Shown here: one piece after another, positions 41,561-52,652 of the stretch
Numbering within the stretch: the stretch's first letter is position 1
Layout: the number at the start of each line of letters is the position of its first letter
From: Paroedura picta
Taxonomy: Eukaryota > Chordata > Lepidosauria > Squamata > Gekkonidae
Length of the DNA stretch: 64,000 nucleotides
Reading direction: 5' to 3'
NCBI RefSeq assembly: GCF_049243985.1
Contig: NC_135369.1
Coordinates: forward strand, 25,838,765-25,902,764
Notes under the pieces: model-generated
What the model saw: only the letters and a program-made list of their open reading frames with translations
The model's database searches: none
What the model was told of the DNA's origin: nothing
Made by a program: the position numbers and the translations under genes

Positions 41561-42636
41561 ACTCTGGTCTCACTCCAAGTCATCTAGCCATGTTGAGACA
41601 AGCGATATGTACAGAATCTGAAGATGGCCCTTCTCCTGTTCATTAAAAGAAAAACACTCCTTCATCTGACAACTGGCTAAAAATAGGGACCAGCCGTGTG
41701 CAGCTGACTAGGGGAGGAGTAGGAAGCAGACTCCTAGGCTTGGGGTGGGATTAGGAGAAGTAGAACTGTTACGGTCACAACAAAGCCGGCAAACTTAAAC
41801 CGGAGTAACCGCATAGGACTGCACCGTCAGCTAAAATCTCGGCCTGTCCCCATTCCGAGGGCATTTTATCGGCGAGGAATCTGATGAAGCGGGCTTTATC
41901 CTATAAAATCGCACGCTCCAGCAAATGTGTCATTCTTCCAGGTGCCACAGGACTCTTTGCGGTTGTTTGCTTCCCCAGATGTTAATGCAGCTCTCCTCCT
42001 GGAATTCAAGCTGGAATCCGGTCTTGTGTTCAGCCCCGGGGCAGGGAAGGGACGCTCAGAACTAGCGCACCTTTCATTGCGGTGCCGAGCGGGAGCCTCC
42101 CCACCCCTGTGTTGTCGTGTGGTGCTTCAGGTTCCTCTGCTTGGGCGAGGGCCGGACCGTACGTGATTCACCTGCCACGCGGGAGCCGGCTGCGTCGCGT
42201 CCTTTGGCAGCCTGGTGTGTTCAGAGAGGCAGCACTGGGGCTGACGCCCCGGGGGCAAAGCTGCAGGCGCCGCTGGGCCACATCCAACATGCTTAATTGG
42301 AGCTGGCTCGACAGGCACCTGTCCTCCGTGTTCTACCTCCTGGCGCTCAATTGCCATTCCTGGAGTCAAGGTTCCCGCAAATCAGGCATAACTCACTGTG
42401 GGGAAACGGCCCTAGACCACTGCTACGGTCACGGTGGAGACCGTGGCAGAATTCTCAGCTCCTTTGGAAAGGGCCGTCACCCTCTGGAAGAAGGTTTCTG
42501 CAGTAGTGTATGGCATAACCTAGGGGTTCTCAGGCCAGACATATTTTGAGAGCTGACACACACATACTTCTTACGTGTAAAAGGAGAGGCAAGCATTAGC
42601 AGGGTTCTCTTGCTGCTTTAGGATGGTGTGTGGGCA
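41561..42636. other. No recognised repeat or gene
   Basis: A repeat-poor stretch with locally raised GC and CpG (about 41860-42300). Open frames such as 42082-42549 (+) show no conserved domain. It could be a distal regulatory region. Confidence 0.4.
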
Positions 42637-42856
42637 GTTTGGTGTAGTGGTTAGGAGTGCGGACTTCTAATCTGGCAAGCCGGGTTCGATTCTGCATTCC
42701 CCCTCATGCAGCCAGCTGGGTGACCTTGGGCTGGCCACAGAGCAGTGATATCAGGGCTCTCTCAGCCTCACTTACAGGGTGTCTGTTGTGGGGAGAGGGA
42801 AGGGAAATGTAAGCCACTTTGAGACTCCTTCGAGTAGAGAAAAGCAGCATATAAGA
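42637..42856 (+). mobile_element. tRNA-derived SINE-A (founder of the tandem array)
   Basis: Head GTGTAGTGGTTAGGAGTGCG, B box GGGTTCGATTCTG, then CAGCTGGGTGACCTTGGGCT and the first tail. Its tail is followed directly by seven further tail units. Confidence 0.92.
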
Positions 42857-43639
42857 ACCAACTCTTCTTCTTCCACCTCACAGGGTGTCTGTTGTGGGGA
42901 GAGGAAAGGGAAGATGAATGTAAGCTACTTTGAATCTCCTTCGGGTGGAGAAAAGCAGCATATAAGAACCAACTCTTCTTCTTCCACCTCACAGGGTGTC
43001 TGTTGTGGGGAGAGGAAAGGGAAGATGAATGTAAGCTACTTTGAATCTCCTTCGGGTGGAGAAAAGCAGCATATAAGAACCAACTCTTCTTCTTCCACCT
43101 CACAGGGTGTCTGTTGTGGGGAGAGGGAAGGGAAGATGAATGTAAGCTACTTTGAATCTCCTTCGGGTGGAGAAAAGCAGCATATAAGAACCAACTCTTC
43201 TTCTTCCACCTCACAGGGTGTCTGTTGTGGGGAGAGGGAAGGGAAGATGAATGTAAGCTACTTTGAATCTCCTTTGGGTGGAGAAAAGCAGCATATAAGA
43301 ACCAACTCTTCTTCTTCCACCTCACAGGGTGTCTGTTGTGGGGAGAGGAAAGGGAAGATGAATGTAAGCTACTTTGAATCTCCTTCGGGTGGAGAAAAGC
43401 AGCATATAAGAACCAACTCTTCTTCTTCCACCTCACAGGGTGTCTGTTGTGGGGAGAGGGAAGGGAAGATGAATGTAAGCTACTTTGAATCTCCTTCGGG
43501 TGGAGAAAAGCAGCATATAAGAACCAACTCTTCTTCTTCCACCTCACAGGGTGTCTGTTGTGGGGAGAGGCAAGGGAAGATGAATGTAAGCTACTTTGAA
43601 TCTCCTTTGGGTAGAGAAAAGCGGCATGTAAGAACCAAC
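42766..43639 (+). repeat. 111-bp minisatellite made of SINE-A tails
   Basis: About eight head-to-tail copies of the SINE-A 3' part, unit 111 bp, from CACAGGGTGTCTGTTGTGGG to CAACTCTTCTTCTTCCACCT. Units 2-7 differ at only a few positions (for example GGAAAGGG versus GGGAAGGG). Because 111 is 37 codons and the unit lacks stops, frames of 331 (+) and 259 (-) codons stay open. These are not genes. Confidence 0.97.
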
Positions 43640-43712
43640 TCTTCTCCTCCTTCTCCTTCTCTTTCTCCTTCTCTTCCTTCTCCTCCTCCTCCTCCTCCTC
43701 CTCTTCCTCTAA
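43640..43712 (+). repeat. (CTTCTC)/(CTC)n microsatellite
   Basis: A polypyrimidine run continuing from the last SINE-A tail. Confidence 0.9.
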
Positions 43713-43904
43713 AGAGCACTGACATACATTGCTTCCTTTACCCTATCTTCCCACAGGCACACACACCACTCTAACTTCACAGAATCCTGACAAGAGGTTT
43801 TTTAAGGCATCCTAGGGTCGCTTCACAAACTTCAGAACAGACCTAGCGATCCCAGGTTCAAATCTTCCACTCCTCCCAACACTATATCTGCAACACAGCA
43901 TTGG

Positions 43905-44060
43905 TTCTCAGTTCTGCTGGTATCGGATAAATCATTCAAGCAGGAGCAGCGGCGGTGCATGTGCAAGCGGCGGTGGCGGCATTTGCGCATGCATGCGTGC
44001 CACAGTCGCCACCCCTGCTGTAGGGATCATGGCATTAGGGCGGTTGAGAACCGCTGTGCT
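43905..44060. mobile_element. hAT-like MITE
   Basis: The ends CAGCATTGGTTCTCAGTT and GGTTGAGAACCGCTGTGCTA are imperfect inverted copies. The middle is CpG-rich (GCGGTGGCGGCATTTGCGC). Non-autonomous. Confidence 0.7.
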
Positions 44061-44090
44061 AGTGGGTGAGATTGGTCCAGTTGGGCCAGG

Positions 44091-44370
44091 AAGAAGAAAA
44101 AGAAGAAGAGTTGGTTCTTATATGCCACTTTTCTCTACCTGAAGGAGATTTAAAGTGGCTTAAAGTCGCCTTTCCTTTCCTCTCCCCACAGCAGACACCC
44201 TGTGAGGTGGGTGAGGATGAGAGAGCCCTGGTATTACTGCTTGGTCAGAACACCTTTATCAGTGCCGTAGCCAGCCCAAGGTCACCCAGCTGGCTGCATA
44301 TGGGGGAGTGCAGAATCAAACCCAGCTCGCCAGATTAGAAGTCCGTACTCCTAACCACTACACCAAACAA
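44091..44370 (-). mobile_element. tRNA-derived SINE-A, full length
   Basis: Complete minus-strand copy with the tail at 44091-44108 and the head at about 44340-44370. Confidence 0.92.
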
Positions 44371-44455
44371 TGTTATAAACTGCTCTGGGTCCCCACTGGG
44401 AAGGAAAGCGGAGTATAAATGCAGTGCCTGGAAATTAATCTCTGAGCATGTAATT
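44371..44455 (+). mobile_element. L2-type LINE 3' end
   Basis: GTTATAAACTGCTCTGGGTC, then CCCACTGGGAAGGAAAGCGG, then AGTATAAATGCAGTG resembles the L2 3' terminus. Compare 56285-56345. Confidence 0.6.
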
Positions 44456-44675
44456 CCCAGCACGTATCTAGTCAACAGCACCTGTGCCTGACACAGGGTA
44501 GGGTGTGGGGAAGGACTTATCGTGTAGATAAGCCCTCAGCCTGACCTATTTCGTATGGCTGTTTTGCCAATGCAATAAGGAAGGAAGAACCACATGTGCT
44601 GCTTTCAGCTCTTTAGAGAAAGGGCGGGATGAAAGTTAAGGAGATAGAAGCCTGGAGACTGGCTTCTAAAAACAA

Positions 44676-44815
44676 CAAAGGTAAAGGTAAAGGTATTCCC
44701 TGTGCAAGCACCGGGTCATGTCTGACCCTTGGGGTGACGCCCTCTAGCATTTTCATGGCAGACTCAATACGGGGTGGTTTGCCAGTACCTTCCCCAGTAA
44801 TGACTGGGGGAAAAA
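44676..44815 (-). mobile_element. Sauria SINE, 3' part
   Basis: GGTAAAGGTAAAGGTA is the complement of the (ACCTTT)-type tail. Then GCACCGGGTCATGTCTGACC, CCTTGGGGTGACGCCCTCTA and CAATACGGGTGG-type sequence follow. The tRNA-related head is missing. Clade-specific evidence for Squamata. Confidence 0.85.
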
Positions 44816-45418
44816 CAATAAAGCACCCCATAAATGTTTCAGTCAGAGGAGTGGATATATCTCTGAGGCCTCTACAGCCTCGTAAGTGAGGCGCGAGGCT
44901 GCGTCCCCATTTCCAGGGCATTCTAGGATGGAAGGGTGGTGATTTGCACGAAAGGTCCCTGACCAAACCCATGACTTAATGGCACAGGGGGAAAAGTGAG
45001 GCCAGGGACTGCTAATTACTGTTCTACCTAAAATTCCTGGGGCCTTGTCAGATGGCAGCAGAAGCCAGTCTCCCTGCCCCAGCCTCCGCTGTTACGTGGC
45101 CTGGCCTGGGGCCTAGCTGGGGAGGCTCTGGAGGCAAGGGAAGCTGGGGGACGTAACAGACCATGGGTGCTGGATCAATCTAGAAGGGCCACAGAATGTG
45201 CATTATCAAACGTCGTGTGATATATAGAAAAATCATTGTGCAGTATATGGAGAAATGTTTAAACAATGTTAAGTTAGGCAGTGTTTTCTCTCAGTGTGAA
45301 TAATTTAAGATTGTTCTTCTTTTCAATTGTTCAACTATTGCCTTAGATTTTTTTAAAGAACTTGACTTCATGGCTGGGACAGACAGAGACAGATTTTTTT
45401 CTCCATTCTTAGAACTGA
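44816..45418. other. No recognised feature
   Basis: Nothing supported. Confidence 0.4.
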
Positions 45419-45419
45419 A

Positions 45420-45745
45420 GGACATTGTAATGAAGCTGATGGTGTCAGTAGGTTGAGGAGTAACCAAAGGAAGTATGTTTACTTGTAGAACGTAAGGGGT
45501 GTATGGAATTCACTGTCACAAGATGTGGAAAGAGAGAGCCACGACTTTAAGGGCATTTGCCAGGTTCTAATCAATAAACTGAGTCTTCCTGTTCAGAATA
45601 CCAATTGCAGGGAAGGGATTCAAGAGGCTGGTCTTTTCATGCCATGCTTGGGGGGCTGTCCAGAAGCACTCAGCTGGCCACTGTTGGCAACAGAATAATA
45701 GCCCAGTAAGACTTTTGGTCTGATCCAGTAAGGACATCCAGTCTG
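45420..45745 (+). mobile_element. CR1-type LINE 3' region
   Basis: TGGAATTCACTGTCACAAGA, then CCAATTGCAGGGAAGGGATT, then TTTGGTCTGATCCAGTAAGG: the 3' coding end and terminus of the same subfamily as 22335 and 25622. Confidence 0.7.
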
Positions 45746-45838
45746 ATCCAGTTAGATTATCAGACCAGTTCTTACTATCGGTAGGGAAAGACTGAAGAAA
45801 ATGTGCATTTACAGCCAGGGATGCTAGATCCCCTAAAT

Positions 45839-46254
45839 CAGGGGTAGTCAACCTGTGGTCCTCCAGATGTCCATGGATTACAATTCCCATGAACCCCTGC
45901 CAGCACACGCTGGCAGGGGCTCATGGGAATTGTAGTCCATGGACATCTGGAGGACCACATAGAATCATAGAGTTGGAAGGGGACATACAGGCCATCTAGT
46001 CCAACCCCCTGCTCAACGCAGGATCAGCCCTAAGCATCCTAAAGCATCCAAGAAAAGTGTGTATCCAACCTTTGCTTGAAGACTGCCAGTGAGGGGGAGC
46101 TCACCACCTCCTTAGGCAGCCTATTCCACTGCTGAACTACTCTGACTGTGAAAAATTTTTTTCCTGATATCTAACCTATATCATTGTACTTGTAGTTTAA
46201 ACCCATTACTGCGTGTCCTCTCCTCTGCAGCCAACCACAGGTTGACTACCCCTG
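45839..46254. mobile_element. Palindromic hAT MITE interrupted by CR1
   Basis: The left part, 45839-45959, starts CAGGGGTAGTCAACCTGTGG and includes both inner arms. The right end, 46234-46254, is ACCACAGGTTGACTACCCCTG. Target duplication CCCTAAAT / CCCTATAT (7 of 8). Confidence 0.95.
45960..46233 (-). mobile_element. CR1 LINE 3' end inserted in a MITE
   Basis: On the minus strand it ends in GGTTGGACTAGATGGCC and CAACTCTATGATTCTA. It has the C-terminal coding tract and is close in sequence to the copy at 57808-58635. ACCACA flanks both sides (45954-45959 and 46234-46239). Confidence 0.95.
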
Positions 46255-46267
46255 CCCTATATTATAG

Positions 46268-46434
46268 CTCATCTTCAGGCAACAGAGATTGGTTCCCCTG
46301 GAGAAAATGGATACTTTGGAGGGTGGACTCCATAGCATTATACTCTACTGAGTTCCCTTCCCACCCCAAATCCCACCCACTCCTGGCTCCATCCCCATAG
46401 TCTCCAGGCATATCCCTACCCGGAGCTGGCAATG
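46268..46434 (-). repeat. Repeat B
   Basis: On the minus strand: GCCAGCTCCGGGTAGGGATA, then GAGTCCACCCTCCAAAGTAT, then CTCCAGGGGAACCAATCTCT. Confidence 0.8.
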
Positions 46435-47626
46435 ATATTTACAGCCAGGATTCAGGAACCACTAGCTCTTGGACAGATTCCACATTAATTTGCAAAAGAC
46501 TGGGTGTTCTCAGAGCATGCAACGCAGTTACTTCTTTCAACTTCGCGTAATCTGAGATGCAAGCGATAATCACCTTGACCGAAATACAGGGGAGTGGGAG
46601 TCCCTACTTTCTTTCTTGAGATGCTTGTGGATACAAACTCAGCCTAGTTTCCACTTAAGTAAACTTCCAGGTTATACAGAACTCTTCTTTTTGGCCAAGA
46701 CCTCTTGTGAGTTCTTTATGACTTGTTTCTCCCTCTCCAACCACCTTTTTTCTAAAGGACAAGTGGAAGAAACAGCAGAAATTCTAGAGAGAATGGAGAA
46801 ACAGGGCGCTCTCCGGGGAGATTTGTAAACCAGGAGACCCAAATTTAAGGCGAATGCTCTCTGGATGATCCAGTGATGGAAACTGGGGTAGGTAGGGCAA
46901 GGTGCTAGACATTTCCCTGTCTGGTGCTCTCAACCGCTAGACATGGAAAGCTGACTGTTTCCTGGCTGGTATTCCAGGTTGCTTGTCCACCTCCCCCCTC
47001 CCCAGTGACACAGCCTGTCAGCAAGAAATCCAGAGTGGATGCGAATGCACCCGAGAGACGCTGATCACGCCCTAAGGAACAGACCATGGCGCCAGTGTAA
47101 CTGGTTCCTCCGAATACCGGGAGGAGGAGGAGAAGGAGGGAGAAACTAACAGGAATGATGTTGGGTGGAGTGTTATATAGTGGGTAACCTGGCAGCTTGG
47201 ACTCCAGGGTTCCTTTTCTCCGAGGGACTGAAGGCGGCGGGGCGGGGAGGATTACAAGACAGGATTTCTAACTTCTGCCCCGGGTTGCTAGAGAAACAAG
47301 TTGAGAGCGAGGACTCGGAAGGAGGGGATGTGTGCCGGGGTGTGTGGTGGTGTTTTTAAAGGAACGAGGGCTAGTGGTAGAGAGGAAAAAAAAAAGGAAG
47401 GGTGGTGCCTGGGGCTTTAGAGTTCTCCTCCCCAGGAAGAGGTTATTTATTTATTTATGCATACAATGTCCCAGGAATCTCCTAGGCAAGGCGTTTGCAA
47501 TGCAAAAGAGGCAAAGGAAAAGGGAGCCGAGGAAAGGACAGATGTCAGCAAAGGCAGGGAGGAGTCTTATGGGTGCGAACTAGCTGTGGTCAGAATCCCT
47601 AAGAACCGCCATGCTTGCATCAGTCC
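46435..47626. other. No recognised repeat or gene
   Basis: One of the repeat-poor stretches. No conserved exon seen. G-rich around 47100-47420. Confidence 0.4.
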
Positions 47627-47634
47627 ATCTAATC

Positions 47635-47770
47635 CGGGGGTAGTCAAACTGTGTCCCTCCAGATGTCCATGGACTACAATTCCCAGGAGCCCCTGCCAGC
47701 ATTCGCTGGCAGGGGCTCCTGGGAATTGTAGTCCATGGACATCTGGAGGGCCGCAGTTTGACTACCCCTG
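47635..47770. mobile_element. Palindromic hAT MITE, intact
   Basis: 136 bp. Exact 8-bp target duplication ATCTAATC at 47627-47634 and 47771-47778. The arms are nearly identical, with a short central loop near 47702. Confidence 0.97.
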
Positions 47771-47778
47771 ATCTAATC

Positions 47779-48522
47779 CATCAGCCTGTCCCCGTCCCCC
47801 CGCCCATGCCCAAACAGAGGGCATACAAGGGCCTCAGCAGTGTGCTTTCATGGACCTACGAGCCCACCTACCTGCTTCTCTGCCCCCTGTTTTGTTTTGT
47901 TTTTTGTATTTCTGGTCCTGTTAAAGAGGCATGATTGTTATTAGAAATTAAAGCACCCACAATAAAAACCCTTATCTCCATTTAGTGACTAAAATTACCT
48001 TTGAATGACCTGTTTGGAACTCTTAGGAACCCTTCTAATCCGCCCCCCCCCCCAAAACCATGGAACTAGATGTGGGAGTTCCGAGGTACAATTTCTTGTG
48101 TTCCCCCCCCCTTTCTTATGTTTTTTCCCCCTTTCTTTTGTGTTAAGACGCATGGTCATAATTATAATTATTTCCCCCTCCCCTGGGGAGGGCTTTCTTG
48201 AAAGTATTTGTGGCATTTGTTGTTGTTTTTTAATCACCCTGCCTTTTTCCCACCTTTTGTGTGTGTGTGTGTGTGTGTAAATAATGCACATGCTTTTCTT
48301 GGTCAAATGTTCTAGAACGCTATCTTGCATGTATACAATACAAAGTATGTGGAGCATAGTTAAGTCACTCTTTGTTTAGGCCTTTTTTTAGCCAACCAAG
48401 GGGGCCTGGCTCCTGAGAACAGGGCCCCAAACAGATTGAGAATGGCAGGTTCAAACATACCATGGCAGCCAGGTGGGTCCCGAGTCCCACCTGCCATGGA
48501 AACTATTTTTGGTAGTGCTGCC
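47779..48522. other. No gene; (GT)n at 48258-48278
   Basis: Contains C-runs (48040-48056, 48102-48112) and one GT microsatellite. Nothing else recognised. Confidence 0.4.
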
Positions 48523-48523
48523 C

Positions 48524-48696
48524 AGATTTGCCAGCTCAGAATTGGGAAATTCCCAGTAGATTTGAGGGGTAGAAGCTGAGGATAGTGCGGTTTGGGGTGG
48601 GACGTGCCACCTCAGTAGGGTACAATTCACTGACTCTTGAACGCAGCCATTTTCTCTGGGGAGCAACTGTAATTAAGGGAGACCCCCAGGAAGTGA
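48524..48696 (+). repeat. Repeat B, diverged
   Basis: GATTTGCCAGCTCAGAATTG, then GAAATTCCCAGTAGATTTGA, then AACGCAGCCATTTTCTCTGG. Confidence 0.7.
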
Positions 48697-49446
48697 GCAA
48701 TACTGTGCCCAGTATCGTTTCTCAAAATCCGCAAAATGCCCACAGGCTCAGCAAGTCCCCCCCAAACCCAAGTTTCAGCATACATTCTTAAGAGGGGACT
48801 GTGTTGCGAGGCAGGAGGAGAAGTGTGGCTATTCTTTGGCTGCTCTTCTTTCCACTGTGTTACAGTTTTGTGCCCCGGTTTCTTCGGCGTGAATATGAGC
48901 CAACACGCCCACGAGCTAACTGAGAGTGTTTTCTTTGAGGCCTGGCCTTAGCGCTCCAGGGCTGAAGCGGCGGATGCCACGAGAGCGCGATGCCCACAGT
49001 TATCATGTCCCAGTTAGTATTAATTTAATAACAGCCCATTGTGCTTCTCTTGCTTTTGCCTCTGCTTTCATCTCCACAGGCCGGAATTGCCTCACCTCCC
49101 TTCACTAGTGAAACCACCCACCCCCTCCTTGGGGAGAGGAGGAGTATCATTAACTTCATTCTGCAGAAGGGATATTAAGGCAGAAGGCAGGTGACAGGAT
49201 CAAAACCAGGCCAAAAAGAAGAAATAACAGCACTCATGCTTGGTTGACTACATACCTGCACTGTACAGATTCTGTGTCCAGATTAAGTTGAATTCTTGAG
49301 CTGACAGTCATTATAAATTTGTATTTTGGCATATTCTATTTTGTAAAAATATATATATATTCCCCCTTTCTCCCTGGTTTGGGATCAAAATCATCTTTTC
49401 ATACTGTTCTTACCTTTTTTCACTTAACTCTCACAAATCACCTTAT
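48697..49446. other. No recognised feature
   Basis: Unique-looking; nothing supported. Confidence 0.4.
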
Positions 49447-49447
49447 G

Positions 49448-49578
49448 ACTGAGTAGCCGTGTTGGTCTGAAGTAGCACAATAAAATCAGAGTCTAGTAGC
49501 ACCTTTAAGCCCAACAAAGATTTATTCAAGGTGTGAGCCTTCGAGTGCAAGGTGCTACTGGACTCTGATTTTATTGAA
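49448..49578 (+). repeat. Repeat E
   Basis: GAGTAGCCGTGTTGGTCTGA, then AGTAGCACCTTTAAGCCCAA, then CAAAGATTTATTCAAGGTGT. At its right end AAGGTGCTACTGGACTCTGA repeats the inner phrase in inverse order, a hairpin-like feature. Confidence 0.75.
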
Positions 49579-49593
49579 CCACCTTGTGAGGTA

Positions 49594-49598
49594 GATTA

Positions 49599-49650
<52 letters not shown>

Positions 49651-49705
49651 TTATATTTATACCCCGCCTCCCCCCGAAGGCTCGAGGCGGCTTAAGGATG
49701 CATTG
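49594..49705 (-). mobile_element. (ATT)n run and LINE 3'-end-like fragment
   Basis: (ATT)n, about 17 units, then TATTTATACCCCGCCTCCCC and GGCTCGAGGCGGCTTAAG. Such CCGCC-GAGGCGG text is the complement of the 3' end common in reptile LINE/SINE elements. Confidence 0.6.
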
Positions 49706-50750
49706 TGATTAAGGATGCATTGTGATAGGCCAAGGTTCAATTGGCAGATTCATATAAAGCAGAGCAGGAATTTTGAATAGAATCATCTCAGGTTCTTCAA
49801 TGCTCTGGCCAGTTTGCTGCCTCAAAAGACCTAGTCCTAATAATTTAAAAACTTGTTCAGTTGTACTGCTGTTTTTTACCCTTAAGGACTGGATACCTGT
49901 GTGTGGGTTTAAAAAAAACAAAAAGAAAAGCCCTGCAATTTTTGTAGACAATGACAATTTCTTGCATGACTATGGAGTGACATACATGTGGCCCCCACCC
50001 TTCCGGCAGTTTCAGGTGCTCTCAGTTTGGGGGTGGAAAACATACCTGAGTATGCGCTAAATGCCCTTTTGTGTATGTGTGCAGTTTCATGCTTCGTTTT
50101 AAATAGCAGTATGCAAACACTGAACAATAAGTAACAAAGTTCCAATGATCTCTTCATTAAGAGAAGCAGAAGAAAAGTAAGGGCCGAAAAGAACAAAAGA
50201 GGTTTAGCATGTATTTCATTCATTCATTTATTCAGGAGATCAGCATTGTGGAGGTACATATTGGGACCCAGAGACCACGGAAGGGCCCACCATTGACCTC
50301 CCAGCCAGCTCCCCATGCACGCTCCCAACAGATTTTGGTAAGCATGTGAAATCAGTAGCATTATCTGGATAGAACACCCTTTTGCTCCAGAAGCAACTTC
50401 TATTATCTCCAGTGTTTTAAGGCTTCTGTAGTTATTCAGTGATGAAGGGTGGCACTTTGTACACGTTCTGGGATAGTCTTGCCTTCTTTGCACATCTAGG
50501 AACAAAATTATACACAGAGAGCCCTATACCAGGATGGGCTTTTTGAATTCCATATTAAAAACATGTTAAGTTATAAGATACCTACTAAGTAACCCCAAAA
50601 TATAGCTGTCTCATATATTCTCCCAGAAGAGCTGCAACAGAAAATGAAATGTTTACCTATAAATCTCTTGATGACAATAAGACAAGCTTGGAAGCAGATT
50701 TGTGGGTTGACAAGACATGGTGTATTGATAAAATCACAATGTATTAAAAT
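49706..50750. other. No recognised gene
   Basis: AT-rich; nothing supported. Confidence 0.4.
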
Positions 50751-50767
50751 GCATTATGGTAAGAGTA

Positions 50768-51049
50768 AAGGTAAAGGTATCCCCTATGCAAGCCCCGAGT
50801 CACATCTGACCCTTGGGGTGACACCCTCTAGCGTTTTCTTGGCAGACTCAGTACAGGGTGGCTTGCGATTCCCTTCCCCAGTCATTACCGTTTTACCCCC
50901 CAGCAAGCTGGGTACTCATTTTACTGACCTCGGAAGGATGGAAGGCTGAGTCAACCTTGAGCCAGCTGCTGGGATCGAACTCCCCGCGTCATGGTCAGAG
51001 CTTCAGACAGGATGTCAGCTGCCTTACCACCCTGTGCCACAAGAGACTC
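50768..51049 (-). mobile_element. Sauria SINE, full length with target-site duplication
   Basis: On the minus strand: tRNA-like head (about 51045-50970; B box GTTCGATCCCAGC), CTCAAGGTTGACTCAGCCTT, GGTAAAATGAGTACCCAGCT, GGGTCAGATGTGACTCGGGG, then the ACCTTTACCTTT tail. An exact 14-bp duplication TTATGGTAAGAGTA flanks it (50754-50767 and 51050-51063). Confidence 0.95.
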
Positions 51050-51063
51050 TTATGGTAAGAGTA

Positions 51064-51460
51064 GGTCACATTAAAATGTTTACTGAGACGTAGTGTCATT
51101 TCCTTTTATACTGGAATAGAAAGAAAGCAAATGAACAGGTTAAAGAGACAATTTTAAGATATATCTGAGTAAGAAATGCAGAATTATATGTTTAATCTTA
51201 CATGCATATTTTAGCAAGTTAATATTCCCTATAACAGGTTATTGCTGGGTTATAGTAAGATTCTACAATTGATATGAAGCAAAATGGTAAATTGAACTGT
51301 TTCATTGATGTAAAAGGGCTTTACCTTGGTTTCTGTCTTGTTTATTCCTATTTCTTTCTAAATAAAACCGTTAAAGGGGAGGGTAAAGAACAGCAGAGAA
51401 CAGTATCCACCTCAAGGAGTGCTTTAGTATTTGTGTGTGTATTTGAGAGAGAGAGGGTTT
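51064..51460. other. No recognised feature
   Basis: AT-rich; nothing supported. Confidence 0.4.
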
Positions 51461-51463
51461 AGA

Positions 51464-51785
51464 CCAACCTTCTCCAACTTTTTGACCATTGAAGTCCTGC
51501 TGAAATATTTGGAGGTACCAGGAAGTGATGTCAGATTGACCTCACCTCCTTGCCATACCCCCAGAAGTGAGAGGAACCTTAGCCACCAAAGGTGCTGGGG
51601 CTCCTCCCCTTCCTACTTCCTCCAGGCCCATCACTGAGAGGGGGTGGGTCAACCTGCCCAAACAAGGGAAGAATGTCCTCTTTTCTCTTTGTTCAGAAAT
51701 GGCAAGCACAGGATGAGATGGCTCTCTCCAGCCACCATTTTGAAAAAAAACCCACTCCGAGGTACCATGGTTGGGAAACCCACGT
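51464..51785 (+). mobile_element. hAT-like MITE related to hAT-C
   Basis: The ends CCAACCTTCTCCAACTTTTT and CATGGTTGGGAAACCCACG are imperfect inverted copies. The centre shares GGCTCCTCCCCTTCC and CCAGGCCCATCACTG with hAT-C. More diverged. Confidence 0.7.
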
Positions 51786-52518
51786 TTAGACACACAGTGA
51801 CTGGCTGGTACAGTCCCTCAGAATTCATTCCAGTTGGGTGGAACTGAGAAACAGATAGAAATGGGCAATACCTTTCATCACCCATAGAGTGGAGACACAT
51901 TCTCCTATCTGCCTGAGATTGAGGGCCAGATCTAAAGGGTACAATCCTTTAAAAGTTATCTCTATGGGCTACAAAATAATAGAGGAACAGCCAAAACTCT
52001 GTGAAAATAAATTAAAACAAAAACATAAAATTAAGAAAACTGATCTTTATTTAAAGAATGAACTAAAAATCAGTAGTGATTACATGGTTATGCACCCTCC
52101 TCCTAGCCTCTTTCCCAACTATCTGGAGGCAGCTTTGCTTTCATCACCGGTCAGCCATTTTGGGATTAGAGGGCAGAGATAATGAGTTCCTAGAAACCTT
52201 GGTTCTCAACATTTCACCATCTTGGAAACGAAGAGCTGAATGGATAGAAAACAGGATCCTTAAGGAATGGTGGTGCTGGCAAGAGAATTGTGTTCTGTAT
52301 CAGATGTGCTTCTGCAGAAGTGTAGGGGCTGCTTGGAGTTTAGTGGGGGCACTCTGTACGAGGTCAAGGCTTGTTCTGGATTAGCATGGTTACCTACAGC
52401 CTCCTTACTGTTAGAACAGATCTTGCACTTTTGAAATGACAAGATTCATTGTGGCGCAAGCAACTCTGTGTAAACTTCTACCACAATGAATCTGTCAATC
52501 TTTAAGTTGCCACACAAG
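51786..52518. other. No recognised feature
   Basis: Nothing supported. Confidence 0.4.
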
Positions 52519-52519
52519 T

Positions 52520-52652
52520 AGGGTTGCCAGTCTCCAGAGAGGAGGATGGAGATCTCCCAGGATCAAAACTCATCTCTAGAAGACAGAAGTGAGTTCCTCT
52601 GGATAAACATGTTTGTTTTGGAGGGTGGACACAGCCCCAGTTATGCCAGAGT
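52520..52652 (-). repeat. Repeat B fragment
   Basis: GTAGGGTTGCCAGTCTCCAG, then GAGATCTCCCAGGATCAAAA, then TTTGGAGGGTGGACACAGCC. Confidence 0.65.

Noticed and set aside
42082-42549. 155-codon frame in a GC-raised, repeat-poor stretch, maybe an exon of an unknown gene
   Set aside because: No recognised domain, no convincing splice sites, and other frames are open too.
42779-43774. 331-codon open frame (+) and 259-codon frame (-) with perfect 37-residue repeats, like a repeat protein
   Set aside because: Both come from the 111-bp SINE-tail array; the repeats are antisense and sense readings of SINE DNA, with no promoter, domain or splice context.
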